Shown: positions 1 to 7,747, counted from the first letter of the stretch. The stretch: DNA of 9,864 nucleotides from Planctomycetaceae bacterium (GCA_020426065.1 JAGQQT010000117.1:1-9864); one strand, 5' to 3'. The notes: a model not told the origin generated them from the sequence alone. Numbers and translations are program-made.

Positions 1-1333
1 TTCCGAACAGGGAATTGAGCATCGGAGGAACGTTGGTTTCAAGGACCACTTCGTGCAGATGGAAGTCCTTGACCACTTCGATGTCCTTGCGGACTTTGAA
101 TGTCTCGCGGATTTGAGGCAGCAGGTCGAGCACCTCTTCGATGTCTCTGCCGGCACTGGCTCTTAATCCGGCCACCATTTCATGAGGCGAGTTGGCATCC
201 TCATGGCGAATGCGTCGGGCATCAAAGAAGCCATCCAGCACACCCAGGGCGATTCCGTCGTTCAGGATTTTGATGGTCTTTCCCACTGCCTGTTTGGCGG
301 CGGTTTTCTGGGCCGGTTTCAAGTCTTCCTTGCGATCGATTTTGATCCCCGCGACCTGTTCGTAGGCGCTGAGAGTTTTCGTAAGACGTTCCTGAACACG
401 TTCGTCCAGCGGATAAAGCATTGTCCCGAAGCCCATCGATTTTTCAGATGGGCTCATGACGTGAAAACGGGTTTTCTGATCAGCAATGGAACGGATGGTT
501 TTGTCTACTGTGGTCCCCTCAATTCCGGAGACCAGCAATGTTCCGACGCCATTTTTCTTTTCCTGATCTGTCACCCAGCCCGCATCCAGAGTCGCCACTT
601 CAGCATACAGGTCCTCAAACTGTTTCAGTCGATTGAGTGCCAGCAGTTTGCGGTATTCAAATTCCTCGACCGATTCCGTCGACTTCTTCTTGATACCTGA
701 GATGACATTTTTCCGAATTTCAGCCAGGCTTCCCCGGCGGACTTCCATTCCCGTCGCATCGTGCCTGATGATCACACCCGCATCGAAATCCCTGTCGATC
801 AACGGGCTGACTGTGGGCAGGACTTCAGGTGGTTTGGGATCGATAATATTCCGCAGCCCTTCGGGGGCAAACAGCGCGTAATCCTTAGAGATCTTCATGA
901 AGCCTTCAAAGGCATTCGAAAGTGAATACACATCCCGCGCGATCGGCTTCTGGGCAATTCCGAAGGAATCGACGTTGTTGCGGAATGCGGCAACCGAGGT
1001 GATCGGGAAGAAGGGGCGGTAATACTCGCCGGTTTCCTGATCGAAAAACATGTCAATCCGAACCGGCTTTTTCCGATCGACCCCTTCCAGGAAAAGCTCG
1101 ATGCTTTCGGCGATTTTCTCATTCCAGATTTTTTTCCGGTCGGCCAGATCATCCACCATGTACTCGACATCATCGAGCAAACGGTCCGCACTGATGATCA
1201 TGAATGAGATCTTGTTTTCCTGATCACCGTCTGCAGCGGTCAGGCAGGCTGGTGCCATCAACAGCACACAGCAGGCCAGTACGGCACTGATGGCACGGAA
1301 TGAAAGAAAACGGACCGATGGGGACAACATCAT
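1..1333 (-). CDS. Secreted protein of unknown function, C-terminus beyond the window
   Basis: Reading the minus strand from the ATG at 1333 gives 444 codons without a stop, running off the left edge, so the gene is partial. A second ATG follows at once at 1330. Residues 1-34 form a signal peptide: basic n-region, hydrophobic stretch around residues 15-28, and a likely signal peptidase I site at LTA/AD. The mature part is hydrophilic and mixed alpha/beta, with Lys/Glu-rich helices (about 56-90 and 190-230). The segment near 92-125 (VRIDMFFDQETGEYYRPFFP, then ITSV) resembles the style of secreted planctomycete proteins that carry no named domain. There are no zinc-ribbon, protease or kinase motifs. 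The preceding gene on this strand ends at 1560, leaving 226 nt, so it may have its own promoter. The ribosome binding site is weak (GTGAG, about 8 nt upstream). I do not recognise the family. Confidence 0.85.
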   Translation of the reverse strand, partial: MMLSPSVRFLSFRAISAVLACCVLLMAPACLTAADGDQENKISFMIISADRLLDDVEYMVDDLADRKKIWNEKIAESIELFLEGVDRKKPVRIDMFFDQETGEYYRPFFPITSVAAFRNNVDSFGIAQKPIARDVYSLSNAFEGFMKISKDYALFAPEGLRNIIDPKPPEVLPTVSPLIDRDFDAGVIIRHDATGMEVRRGSLAEIRKNVISGIKKKSTESVEEFEYRKLLALNRLKQFEDLYAEVATLDAGWVTDQEKKNGVGTLLVSGIEGTTVDKTIRSIADQKTRFHVMSPSEKSMGFGTMLYPLDERVQERLTKTLSAYEQVAGIKIDRKEDLKPAQKTAAKQAVGKTIKILNDGIALGVLDGFFDARRIRHEDANSPHEMVAGLRASAGRDIEEVLDLLPQIRETFKVRKDIEVVKDFHLHEVVLETNVPPMLNSLFG

Positions 1334-1559
1334 ATAATAGCTCACAGTTGAATTTCTGGGGCAGGTTGGACCGGTCATCAGTCGAAACGGAGACTCAATC
1401 TGCCTGAGGACTATGAATTCAACGCAGTTTAGGCAATCACGCCGATTGGGGAAAGTGCACTCTGCCACTCAGCAGCCTAAGCTGATGTCTTTGGGCGATT
1501 TACGAGGAGTTGTGGACATCAGGTCAGTATTTGATTGGCCTGGAGGGATGGCCGAATGA

Positions 1560-3962
1560 TCACTTTTCAGGTGGAGCTGGTGTCTCCGGCAGTCCCTCGA
1601 TCAATCCCAGAATGGCTGAGCATTGATCGGTCGGGGAAAGGTTTCGGGACTGGCAGGCTTTCCAGAATTCGGCTGCTTTGCCTTTCAATGCCAGACGGGC
1701 TCCGGCCAGTCTCAAAGCAGTTTCCTGCTCCACGGGTGAATCGATAGAGATGATCCATTCCAGGATCTGCAGTGGAGTTCGCTCAATCAGCTGATCGGCC
1801 AGCTGGAGTTCTGAGACCGGCAGCACCGAGCTGTCAGTAAATGCTTTAAGCTGGTCCCGGGCTTCGGTCATGCTTCCTGCTGCCAGCAATCGCTGGACTT
1901 CCTCTCGCAACTGCAGTGCAGAGTGAGTGCTGCCTGCCTCCGGGTATTTTTTCTGCAGGGTTTCCGTCTCCTCGGACAGTTGAGCTGTTTTGAGAGCGTA
2001 GAGCAGTTCCGTAGCAAAGTGATCCTGAATGAGCGTGTTGAGATTACTTTGTGGAGTTGCCAGCTCACCTGCCAGAACGGCTTTGGCCAGTGGGACCCCC
2101 AGATTCCATTGAATCGCCAGGTCGAGAATGGTTTTCTCGGTGTTGAGACGGCGTTCACTGAATTCGGTCAGGCTCATAGCATTGTTGCGATAAGTGAAAA
2201 ATGCATTGCGTGTGGCCAGTCCACCTTCCAGCTTGTAGTCGGTCTGGAGTCGTGATTCGATCGTGGACCGGTTCTGTTCAATGCTCTTGATGAATGTGTC
2301 GACAGCAATGGATTCGGGACCAAAGCTGCTGGCAAGCTGGAGAGATTTCTGGACCTGTTGCCAGGCTGCTTCCGTGGATCCGGCTTGAGACAGAAAGCGG
2401 GTGAGGAGCAGCCTGGTGAGCAGTTCTGTCTTGGCCTTTGCGTGAGGGAAGTCGAATTTATGGCTGTAGATTTCCGGAAAATCTGGAATCATTCCGGCAG
2501 CCGGTGCATCTGCAGGCAGAGTTGCGGATAGTTGCTCTGCCAGAGCGGCGGAGTCTTTTGCCGGTGGCAATGCCTGCAGGGCAAAAGCTTTCGCCAGAGT
2601 CTGATAGGCTGCGGGGAGCGAACTGAGTTCCCCGGGAATCAGGGCTTCGAGTGTGCCAGGTAACTTCCCGGTACGGACCACATCGGCAGCGACCAGCCCG
2701 GTGAGACTTTCACCGGCTCTCTGCTCGTTGCTCATGCTCTGAATCAGCTTGATGGACTGGTTGCGGTAACCCCTGGTTGTGGCCGCATAAACTGTGGCAA
2801 ACGAGAGCGGGGATTCGAGTGGAAGTTGCGGGAGCCAGTTTTCTGAAGCGGAGATCGAATAGGAATGAGTTTCGATGATCAGTCCGAGTCGAGCGGCAGA
2901 CTGGGTGACATCCTGAACATCTTCCCGGTTTTCGAGCAGTAAGCGAGCATCTTCATATCGTTCCAGGGCAACCAGCAGGCAACCCAGGGCAATTGCGTGG
3001 CGAACGGCATCGCTGCCAGCCTTGGGAAGTGATTCGGCGTATTTGAAGGCTTCATCGGCCAGCTTGGAAGCAGCTTCCCGATCCTTGTTTTCCAGATGAA
3101 TCCACGCAATCCGGACGAGGGGAGTAATCTTGAAATAGTTCAGGCCGAAGTTGAGTCGGTCGAATGCTTCCAGCTGTTTTTGGGCTCCGGCCAGATCTCC
3201 CGCAGCCGCATAAGTTTCGGCAGTCAACTGACGGCAGAACGGTTTACTGCGATTATCACTGCGCTGTAATGCTGCTTCAACAGTGGCTTCCAGCAACTGT
3301 TTGCGGAACGCAGCCGGATCAAACGGAGGAGGTGTGTTCTCCGGTTCTTTGTTCTCTTCGGTAGTCTGGTTGGCCGTCTGCTGATTGGTTACCGGGGGAT
3401 TGTTGACCAGTGGAGGGAGTTCATTCCCTCCATTTTGTGTCTTGTTCTGCTGCATGAAGAAGAAAATTCCCGCCCCCAGCAGCGCCATCACCGCCACGAT
3501 AGAAAATATCAGGGTCGGGGTGAAAATTGGTTTTTTGGGAGGGGCAACCTCAACTTTTTCTTCTTCGGGGGCAGTAAAAATCGGCACCAGACATTCAGGA
3601 TTTGGGCATTTGACCTCTTTGCCTGCGGCTGCCGGAGTCCAGAATCCGGCCGTATCACACATGGGGCAGACCACGCGATAAGTGGTTTGCGCAGTGGGCT
3701 TTCTTTTCAGGGGAATGATTTTGCGTGGCTGTTTCTTTTCGACATGAAACGGGTCATTGGACTCTGTCGAGGTTGTGGCTGCCGGCGCTGTGCTGGTGGC
3801 AGAGGCTTTAGCAGCAGGAGCCTTGGCCGCCGCTTTTCCCGCCCCTGCAGGTGCTGTTTTGGGGCCAGACGAACCATCCATGGCCGCACCACAGAAAGGA
3901 CAGTCTTTGACGTCATCCTCCAGAACAGATTGCTGGCAAGCGGGGCATACCCTGAGTTCCAT
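1560..3962 (-). CDS. Membrane-anchored double zinc-ribbon protein with a large helical outer domain
   Basis: This 800-residue protein has clear layers. Residues 6-24 form a zinc ribbon (C6-P-A-C9 and C21-P-F-C24). Residues 30-68 are an Ala/Lys/Pro/Thr-rich linker. A second ribbon-like motif spans about 99-124 (CPMC and CPNPEC). A single membrane segment lies near 148-170, preceded by the basic PPKKP, which by the positive-inside rule puts the ribbons in the cytoplasm. An Asn/Gln/Pro/Thr-rich spacer (171-213) leads to roughly 575 residues of predicted helices with the alanine/leucine spacing of TPR-like repeats (for example residues 245-345), presumably outside the membrane. No catalytic motif is visible. 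The ATG at 3962 puts the first CxxC at residue 6. The ribosome binding site is weak. It may be a scaffold or sensor linking the cytoplasm to the cell envelope, but this is inference; the family is not one I can name. Confidence 0.9.
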   Translation of the reverse strand: MELRVCPACQQSVLEDDVKDCPFCGAAMDGSSGPKTAPAGAGKAAAKAPAAKASATSTAPAATTSTESNDPFHVEKKQPRKIIPLKRKPTAQTTYRVVCPMCDTAGFWTPAAAGKEVKCPNPECLVPIFTAPEEEKVEVAPPKKPIFTPTLIFSIVAVMALLGAGIFFFMQQNKTQNGGNELPPLVNNPPVTNQQTANQTTEENKEPENTPPPFDPAAFRKQLLEATVEAALQRSDNRSKPFCRQLTAETYAAAGDLAGAQKQLEAFDRLNFGLNYFKITPLVRIAWIHLENKDREAASKLADEAFKYAESLPKAGSDAVRHAIALGCLLVALERYEDARLLLENREDVQDVTQSAARLGLIIETHSYSISASENWLPQLPLESPLSFATVYAATTRGYRNQSIKLIQSMSNEQRAGESLTGLVAADVVRTGKLPGTLEALIPGELSSLPAAYQTLAKAFALQALPPAKDSAALAEQLSATLPADAPAAGMIPDFPEIYSHKFDFPHAKAKTELLTRLLLTRFLSQAGSTEAAWQQVQKSLQLASSFGPESIAVDTFIKSIEQNRSTIESRLQTDYKLEGGLATRNAFFTYRNNAMSLTEFSERRLNTEKTILDLAIQWNLGVPLAKAVLAGELATPQSNLNTLIQDHFATELLYALKTAQLSEETETLQKKYPEAGSTHSALQLREEVQRLLAAGSMTEARDQLKAFTDSSVLPVSELQLADQLIERTPLQILEWIISIDSPVEQETALRLAGARLALKGKAAEFWKACQSRNLSPTDQCSAILGLIEGLPETPAPPEK

Positions 3963-3976
3963 AATTCGCTCAGATC

Positions 3977-4004
3977 ATTCCAAAGTGTGTCAAGATGTGG
4001 TCAA
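3977..4004 (-). promoter_or_regulatory. Possible sigma-70-type promoter for the zinc-ribbon gene
   Basis: On the minus strand TTGACC (3999-4004) is followed after 16 nt by TGGAAT (3977-3982), matching 5 of 6 and 4 of 6 consensus bases. The start codon follows within about 15 nt, so the leader would be very short. The match is weak and planctomycete promoters are poorly characterised. Confidence 0.25.
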
Positions 4005-4006
4005 GA
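3989..4006. repeat. Direct repeat GTCAAGA, twice, 11 bp apart
   Basis: GTCAAGA occurs at 3989-3995 and 4000-4006, a spacing of one helical turn. It lies within the divergent intergenic region and overlaps the possible -35 box of the minus-strand gene. It could be a tandem binding site, or simply two alternative -35-like boxes read on the minus strand. Confidence 0.45.
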
Positions 4007-4009
4007 GTG

Positions 4010-4025
4010 CATTCAGATCTGAATG
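4010..4025. repeat. 16-bp perfect palindrome in the divergent intergenic region
   Basis: CATTCAGATCTGAATG is its own reverse complement over all 16 bases. It lies about midway between the zinc-ribbon gene and the ArsM-like gene, where an operator serving either or both would be expected. No specific regulator family is recognised from the sequence. About 0.15 such palindromes are expected by chance in 10 kb, so chance is not excluded. Confidence 0.5.
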
Positions 4026-4029
4026 GCCA

Positions 4030-4073
4030 GTCAGAACATGATTTGTGATTGCAGAACAGACTTCAGTTCTGAC
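4030..4073. repeat. Inverted repeats GTCAGAAC / GTTCTGAC with an extra CAGAAC copy
   Basis: GTCAGAAC (4030-4037) is the reverse complement of GTTCTGAC (4066-4073). A further CAGAAC at 4052-4057 lies 20 bp after the first copy and pairs with GTTCTG at 4066-4071 across 8 nt. The right arm overlaps the weak -35 position of a possible arsM promoter. Together with the palindrome at 4010 this gives several TCAGA-like half sites on one stretch. Confidence 0.4.
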
Positions 4074-4094
4074 GGGCAGATGTTAGTCTATTAT
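4067..4094 (+). promoter_or_regulatory. Possible promoter of the ArsM-like gene
   Basis: TATTAT at 4089-4094 matches a -10 box at 5 of 6 positions. TTCTGA at 4067-4072, 16 nt upstream, is a poor -35 box (3 of 6). Transcription would begin near 4101, about 70 nt before the ATG. The poor -35 box overlapping an inverted repeat would suit a regulated promoter, but this is inference. Confidence 0.25.
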
Positions 4095-4169
4095 TTCTTG
4101 GGAACGGGTCCAAGTACAGAGTGGATCTGTTTGGCGGATTCCCTTCTCCTGAAGTAGAAAGATCAGGAC

Positions 4170-5312
4170 ATGTCCATCCAGGAATCAGATCATTCGACCG
4201 GAACAGAGTCTTTGAATGTCGATCTGGCAGTGCGGGAACGGTACAGCGGTGCTGCCCGAGAGCGTGAAGAGCTGCTTTGCTGTCCGGTGGAATACAACCA
4301 GGGTTACCTGACCCGTATCCCCCAGGAAATCATCGAGCGGGATTATGGGTGCGGAGATCCCTCCCGGCATCTGCATCCCGGAGAAACCGTGCTCGATCTC
4401 GGTTCGGGTGGCGGAAAAATCTGCTATATCGCCGCTCAGGTTGTGGGAGCAACAGGTCGAGTGATTGGGGTCGATTGCAATCTGGAAATGCTCTCTCTGG
4501 CGCGGAAGTATCAGCAGCAGATGGCTGACGAGTTGGGATATGCGAATGTCGAGTTCCGTCGCGGGAAGATTGAAGACCTGCAACTCGACCTCGATCGACT
4601 GGAAGCAGAATTGAGCCAGAGGCCCGTTGGTGATGCTCAGGCCTGGCTGGAAGCGCAGGAACTGGCGGATCGGTTACGGAAGGACGCTCCCCTGGTCGCG
4701 GATAACTCCGTTGATGTGGTGGTCTCAAACTGTGTGCTGAATCTGGTTTCAAGACAACGCCGGGAGATGCTGTTTGCCGAGATCTTCCGCGTACTCAAAC
4801 CGGGTGGCCGTGCCGTGATCAGCGATATCACGTGCGATAGACCGGTGCCCCAGAGATTGCAGAATGATCCACAGCTGTGGAGTGGGTGCATTAGTGGTGC
4901 ATTCTGTGAACCTGAGTTTCTGGAAGCATTTGCTGAGGCCGGATTGGTGGCCTGTCAGATTCTGGAGCGATCTGAAAATCCCTGGCAGCAGATCGAAGAG
5001 ATCGAATTCCGCAGTATGACCGTTGCCGCATACAAACCGGTTCCAGCTCAGTCAGAAACCAATGTGGATGTGATCTATCGTGGTCCCTGGCCTCATGTTC
5101 AACTGGAAGATGGTCTGGTCCTCACACGGGGCGAGCGGGTTCGGCTCAGTTCGACCCAGGCTGCAATTCTCGGTACCGGGGGGTATCGCAATCATGGAAT
5201 TCTGATCGGCTCAACTGCTGCAGCGTCTGCAGGTGCTCCGGGAGGAGAACTGGTGGAACTCTCCGGTTTTTCTGCGGATTCCGGTTGCTGTGGTGGCGGT
5301 TCCTGCTGCTGA
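4170..5312 (+). CDS. arsM: Arsenite-methyltransferase-like (ArsM-type) SAM-dependent methyltransferase
   Basis: This 380-residue cytoplasmic enzyme probably transfers methyl groups from S-adenosylmethionine to trivalent arsenic. The class I fold shows motif I VLDLGSGGGK (74-83) and the late motif VLKPGGRAVISDI (208-220). The cysteines expected in the ArsM family are present: C61 in YGCGDP, C188 in SNCVLNL and C240 in WSGCISGAF; there is also a C37-C38 pair. Compared with short ArsM proteins it carries a helical insert (about 138-178) and an extra C-terminal domain (about 300-347, around VIYRGPWPHV and RGERVRL). It ends in CCGGGSCC (373-380), a likely metal- or arsenic-binding tail. From memory, both the insert and the extra domain recur in one bacterial clade of ArsM-like proteins. 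The ribosome binding site is weak. No arsR, arsB or arsC is in the window, so arsenic as substrate rests on family motifs alone. Confidence 0.82.
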   Translation: MSIQESDHSTGTESLNVDLAVRERYSGAAREREELLCCPVEYNQGYLTRIPQEIIERDYGCGDPSRHLHPGETVLDLGSGGGKICYIAAQVVGATGRVIGVDCNLEMLSLARKYQQQMADELGYANVEFRRGKIEDLQLDLDRLEAELSQRPVGDAQAWLEAQELADRLRKDAPLVADNSVDVVVSNCVLNLVSRQRREMLFAEIFRVLKPGGRAVISDITCDRPVPQRLQNDPQLWSGCISGAFCEPEFLEAFAEAGLVACQILERSENPWQQIEEIEFRSMTVAAYKPVPAQSETNVDVIYRGPWPHVQLEDGLVLTRGERVRLSSTQAAILGTGGYRNHGILIGSTAAASAGAPGGELVELSGFSADSGCCGGGSCC

Positions 5313-5358
5313 ATTTAATTCGTCCTGTTTGTTTGAGACTGGCTCTGCCGGGAATGGC

Positions 5359-6036
5359 TCACCAGCCCTCATCATCCACCTGGGGAGTGGCAATTGGCGG
5401 GAGCTTCTTGCGCGGGCTGGAAGTTCCCTTCTTGTTTTTTTTCTTCTTCCGTGATGTCTGTGAGTATTCCTGTGGAATGTCGGAAAGCTCCTGATCGAAC
5501 TTGTTGGCCCAGACTCCAAACAGCACGATGCAACTCTGAAGCACAATCCACAGCAGCGGGTTCCAGATGTGATTCAGGAGCACGTAGATGATCACCTTGG
5601 GAAGGTACGAGATCATCACAAACGCGTTCGCGATCGCTTCCATCAGTGAGCTGACCATCAGCCGTCTGGTTTGTCGAGCCATTCCCCGGCGTCCCGTTCC
5701 GCTTGTCTCAGGCTCTGCTGCCTTGATTTCTCTGACCAGTGCGTATTGCAGATTCCAGTATTTCTCTTCGTAAGTTGGATTTTCGCTCTGGTAGGCAGAA
5801 GGATCAGCTTGTTCGAGATCATCAGGTTCGTTGTAAAGCAGACCCTGTTCAACGCTGGTTTGAGAGCGATCAAAACGCACAACCTTGTTGTCTTCATCAG
5901 TATTGAACCAGGCCCGCAACTCTGCTCTTTGTAGTTGATGGACCTGATACAGTTTGGCTGCAAACATCCAGAAGAACGCACCGCAAAGCAATGAGAGCAG
6001 GATTGTAATTTTCAATGGTGAGAGTGAATTGTTCAT
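5359..6036 (-). CDS. Small membrane protein of unknown function with polybasic C-terminal tail
   Basis: The preferred start is the ATG at 6036 (225 residues), with CAGG about 7 nt upstream. The open frame extends to a TTG at 6087, but that adds 17 polar residues before the hydrophobic start. A membrane segment lies at about 9-29. A hydrophilic, acidic region with several tyrosines follows (30-110), then RRGMARQTRR (116-125). A long hydrophobic stretch (about 128-178) probably crosses the membrane twice, with Asn/Pro at its middle turn. The tail (196-212) is strongly basic, with SRKKKKNKKG. Three crossings and the positive-inside rule would place the tail in the cytoplasm, where it could bind nucleic acid or acidic lipid; this is inference. 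It converges on the ArsM-like gene, with 46 nt between their ends and no clear terminator. Family not recognised. Confidence 0.85.
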   Translation of the reverse strand: MNNSLSPLKITILLSLLCGAFFWMFAAKLYQVHQLQRAELRAWFNTDEDNKVVRFDRSQTSVEQGLLYNEPDDLEQADPSAYQSENPTYEEKYWNLQYALVREIKAAEPETSGTGRRGMARQTRRLMVSSLMEAIANAFVMISYLPKVIIYVLLNHIWNPLLWIVLQSCIVLFGVWANKFDQELSDIPQEYSQTSRKKKKNKKGTSSPRKKLPPIATPQVDDEGW

Positions 6037-6279
6037 CTCAAGACCTGCTCGGTGTTGTGGTTGAAAATCAGAAGGGAGACTGCACAAGTATGCATGTCTT
6101 GAGCGATTGGTTCAAGTTGTGGCAACGCAAACGGCTCATTGGTGAGGCGAGTTGCCAATTCGAGTAATATCGTGGAGGATGAACCTCAGGTTTGTCTTAA
6201 ACAGAAATCATTGCCTTGTTCAGAGGCAAACGGACTTCGGCAGCAGCAGAACTCATCAACTAGAACAGGAAAGCAGGGT

Positions 6280-6765
6280 ATGTCACAACAACCACTGGCC
6301 GTTTGTCTGGCAGAGGCATTGAAAACCAGGAGTGCAGCAGGAGTCGACCTGAATCAACTGGTCCGGGAAACAGGAGCCTGGGCGGTGGGACTCTGGAAAA
6401 AAGTGGATGAGACCCTTGTGCTGTGTGTCTTTGGCGTTGCAGAGGGGTTTGATCCGGTTGTAGCGGCGGAGTTTGAGGCAGCCACTCAGTCCGTCCCGCT
6501 CGATCAGACCCAGTTGGGCATCGTGAACGCAGCCGTATTTGGCCGCCCCGCACTGGCGCGGGCAGAGGAATTGTCCGGCGATTTAAGAAAATCTGCTGGC
6601 TGGCTGGGCCGGTTTGGCGCGCGATGCTCCCTCTCCTGTCCGGTGAACAGTCCCGCAGGTGAATTACTGGGGGTGATCGCAGTCAGCTGGGCAGAATCCT
6701 GGCAGCAGGAGGATAGTGTCCCTCAACGACTGTTGAGTCTTGCTGACCAGATTGGCCGAGACTGA
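6280..6765 (+). CDS. Small stand-alone GAF-like domain protein
   Basis: The chosen ATG at 6280 gives 161 residues and has AGGA and AGGG just upstream. An open frame reaches back to a TTG at 6139, but those 47 residues are polar and low in order. The layout suggests a GAF-type sensor fold: N-terminal helix (about 5-17 and 22-31), strands GAWAVGLWKK (32-41) and TLVLCVFGV (45-53), a helical middle, then CSLSCPV (116-122) and LLGVIAVSWA (129-138), and a last helix (147-160). The pattern of a strand pair, an ageing core and a final LLGVIAVSW strand is typical of GAF domains, but sequence identity to known ones is low, so the call is tentative. C116 and C120 are close together. There is no output domain, so it would have to act through a partner. 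It faces away from the membrane-protein gene across 243 nt. Confidence 0.75.
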   Translation: MSQQPLAVCLAEALKTRSAAGVDLNQLVRETGAWAVGLWKKVDETLVLCVFGVAEGFDPVVAAEFEAATQSVPLDQTQLGIVNAAVFGRPALARAEELSGDLRKSAGWLGRFGARCSLSCPVNSPAGELLGVIAVSWAESWQQEDSVPQRLLSLADQIGRD

Positions 6766-6779
6766 TTCCACGAGTATTA

Positions 6780-7424
6780 CTAGGCTGCTTTGCGACAGCG
6801 GAAAGCCACATCCCGGGCAAACAGTTTCGGAAACCACTCCGCCTTTTTGCCACCTTTGAGGGAAACGACATCATCGACTTCCAGGTAACGCTCGAAGAAT
6901 GCGAGCAGTTCATCGTATTTGAAGAACTGCACATGAGTCGGATCACCGTTGACCCATAATTTGCGTCCCCGCAGAACCTGCCAGCGGTCCTTGATGTGAT
7001 AGGCCAGGGGAATACTCCCAACCAGGATTCCACCCGGTTTCAGCACGCGCTGAATTTCACCGAATGTGATGGTGGGGTAGGGCAGGTGCTCCAGGACTTC
7101 TGCCAGCACGACCACATCGAAACTCTGGTCTTCAAAAGGAAGTGGCTTATTCAGGTTGACTTCGATTGTATCGACGCCGAGGTTCTGCCGTGCCAGGGCC
7201 ATGGCATTCGTATCAATATCTCCAATGACAACGGTATTTCCGTCTTTGAAGTGTCTGGTGAGAGTCCCATCCCGACCGCCCAGATCCAGAATAGTTTTGC
7301 CAGTTCCGATCCAGTTCCTGAACAGCGGAGCCCGGACATCTTCCATGAAGGACTTGCCGATTCGCTTCCCGGTGTCGTGATGCAGTGCATAGACATCACC
7401 CAGGGATTGAGGCTGATGACTCAT
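6780..7424 (-). CDS. Class I SAM-dependent methyltransferase (Methyltransf_11 type)
   Basis: The ATG at 7424 gives 214 residues and has AAGGACGGA upstream; the frame stays open to a GTG at 7601 but that 59-residue extension is polar and has no fold signature. Motif I is ILDLGGRDG (45-53), where the second Gly of the usual GxGxG is Arg. The acidic residue for SAM ribose binding is in GDIDT (68-72). LPFEDQSFDVVVLAEVLEHL (95-114) and VLKPGGILVGSIP (127-139) complete the Rossmann core. The C-terminal part (about 141-185: RWQVLRGRKLWV, then DPTHVQFF) resembles the substrate region of MetW-like and sugar or lipid methyltransferases. The substrate cannot be told. It ends 14 nt from the GAF-like gene, tail to tail, and its start faces the amt regulatory region. 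Confidence 0.88.
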   Translation of the reverse strand: MSHQPQSLGDVYALHHDTGKRIGKSFMEDVRAPLFRNWIGTGKTILDLGGRDGTLTRHFKDGNTVVIGDIDTNAMALARQNLGVDTIEVNLNKPLPFEDQSFDVVVLAEVLEHLPYPTITFGEIQRVLKPGGILVGSIPLAYHIKDRWQVLRGRKLWVNGDPTHVQFFKYDELLAFFERYLEVDDVVSLKGGKKAEWFPKLFARDVAFRCRKAA

Positions 7425-7637
7425 TTTGATTTCCGTCCTTGGTAATACAGATTTTGCCGGCAGCGGAGAGTTGAGCCTGAACTGACGGAGAGGAGAAATG
7501 CCTCGGGAACTGCTGTTTGAAGAAAGGTCGATCGGATCTGTGAGCGAAACATAGCCAAACACCTCTAAGTGACCAAGCCCAGTTTTTTGTGGGTTAAGCA
7601 CCTGGAAGTATCACTGATTGCCGATGTGTCTGATTTG

Positions 7638-7653
7638 TTGGCACTGTGCCCAA
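7638..7653. promoter_or_regulatory. Palindrome upstream of the sigma-54 promoter, possible enhancer site
   Basis: TTGGCACTGTGCCCAA contains the perfect 5-1-5 palindrome GGCAC-T-GTGCC (7640-7650) plus partly symmetric flanks. Its centre is about 130 bp upstream of the predicted transcription start, a usual distance for the activator that sigma-54 requires. The half-site GCAC resembles that of NtrC, but the spacing differs from the classical NtrC site (GCAC-N7-GTGC), so the binding protein is unknown. Confidence 0.35.
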
Positions 7654-7747
7654 AATCTGTGCTCAGAAATTTGGCGGGTCGTTATGGAAAGGTGATTTTT
7701 CCCGAACAAAAACGAAAATAATCTGGATTCTTTTCCATATTCACTCA

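Noticed and set aside
182..700. 172-codon plus-strand open frame
   Set aside because: Antisense to the secreted protein, whose frame is open across the whole region and begins with a signal peptide.
3435..4022. 195-codon plus-strand open frame antisense to the zinc-ribbon gene
   Set aside because: Arg/Gly/Cys-rich composition comes from reading the Ala/Lys linker and zinc ribbons backwards; the minus-strand frame has clear domains.
6037..6103. Inverted repeat CTCAAGAC / GTCTTGAG
   Set aside because: Eight-base arms 51 nt apart are expected by chance about once in a few such regions.
6139..6156. Sigma-54-like site upstream of the GAF-like gene (TTGG ... TTGC)
   Set aside because: GG and GC are 11 nt apart rather than the strict 10, and the rest of the -24 box does not match.
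6139..6279. TTG-initiated extension of the GAF-like protein
   Set aside because: Polar sequence without structure; the ATG at 6280 has a good ribosome binding site.
7425..7601. GTG-initiated 59-residue extension of the class I methyltransferase
   Set aside because: Polar, unstructured sequence; the internal ATG at 7424 has AAGGACGGA upstream and fits the family's usual start.
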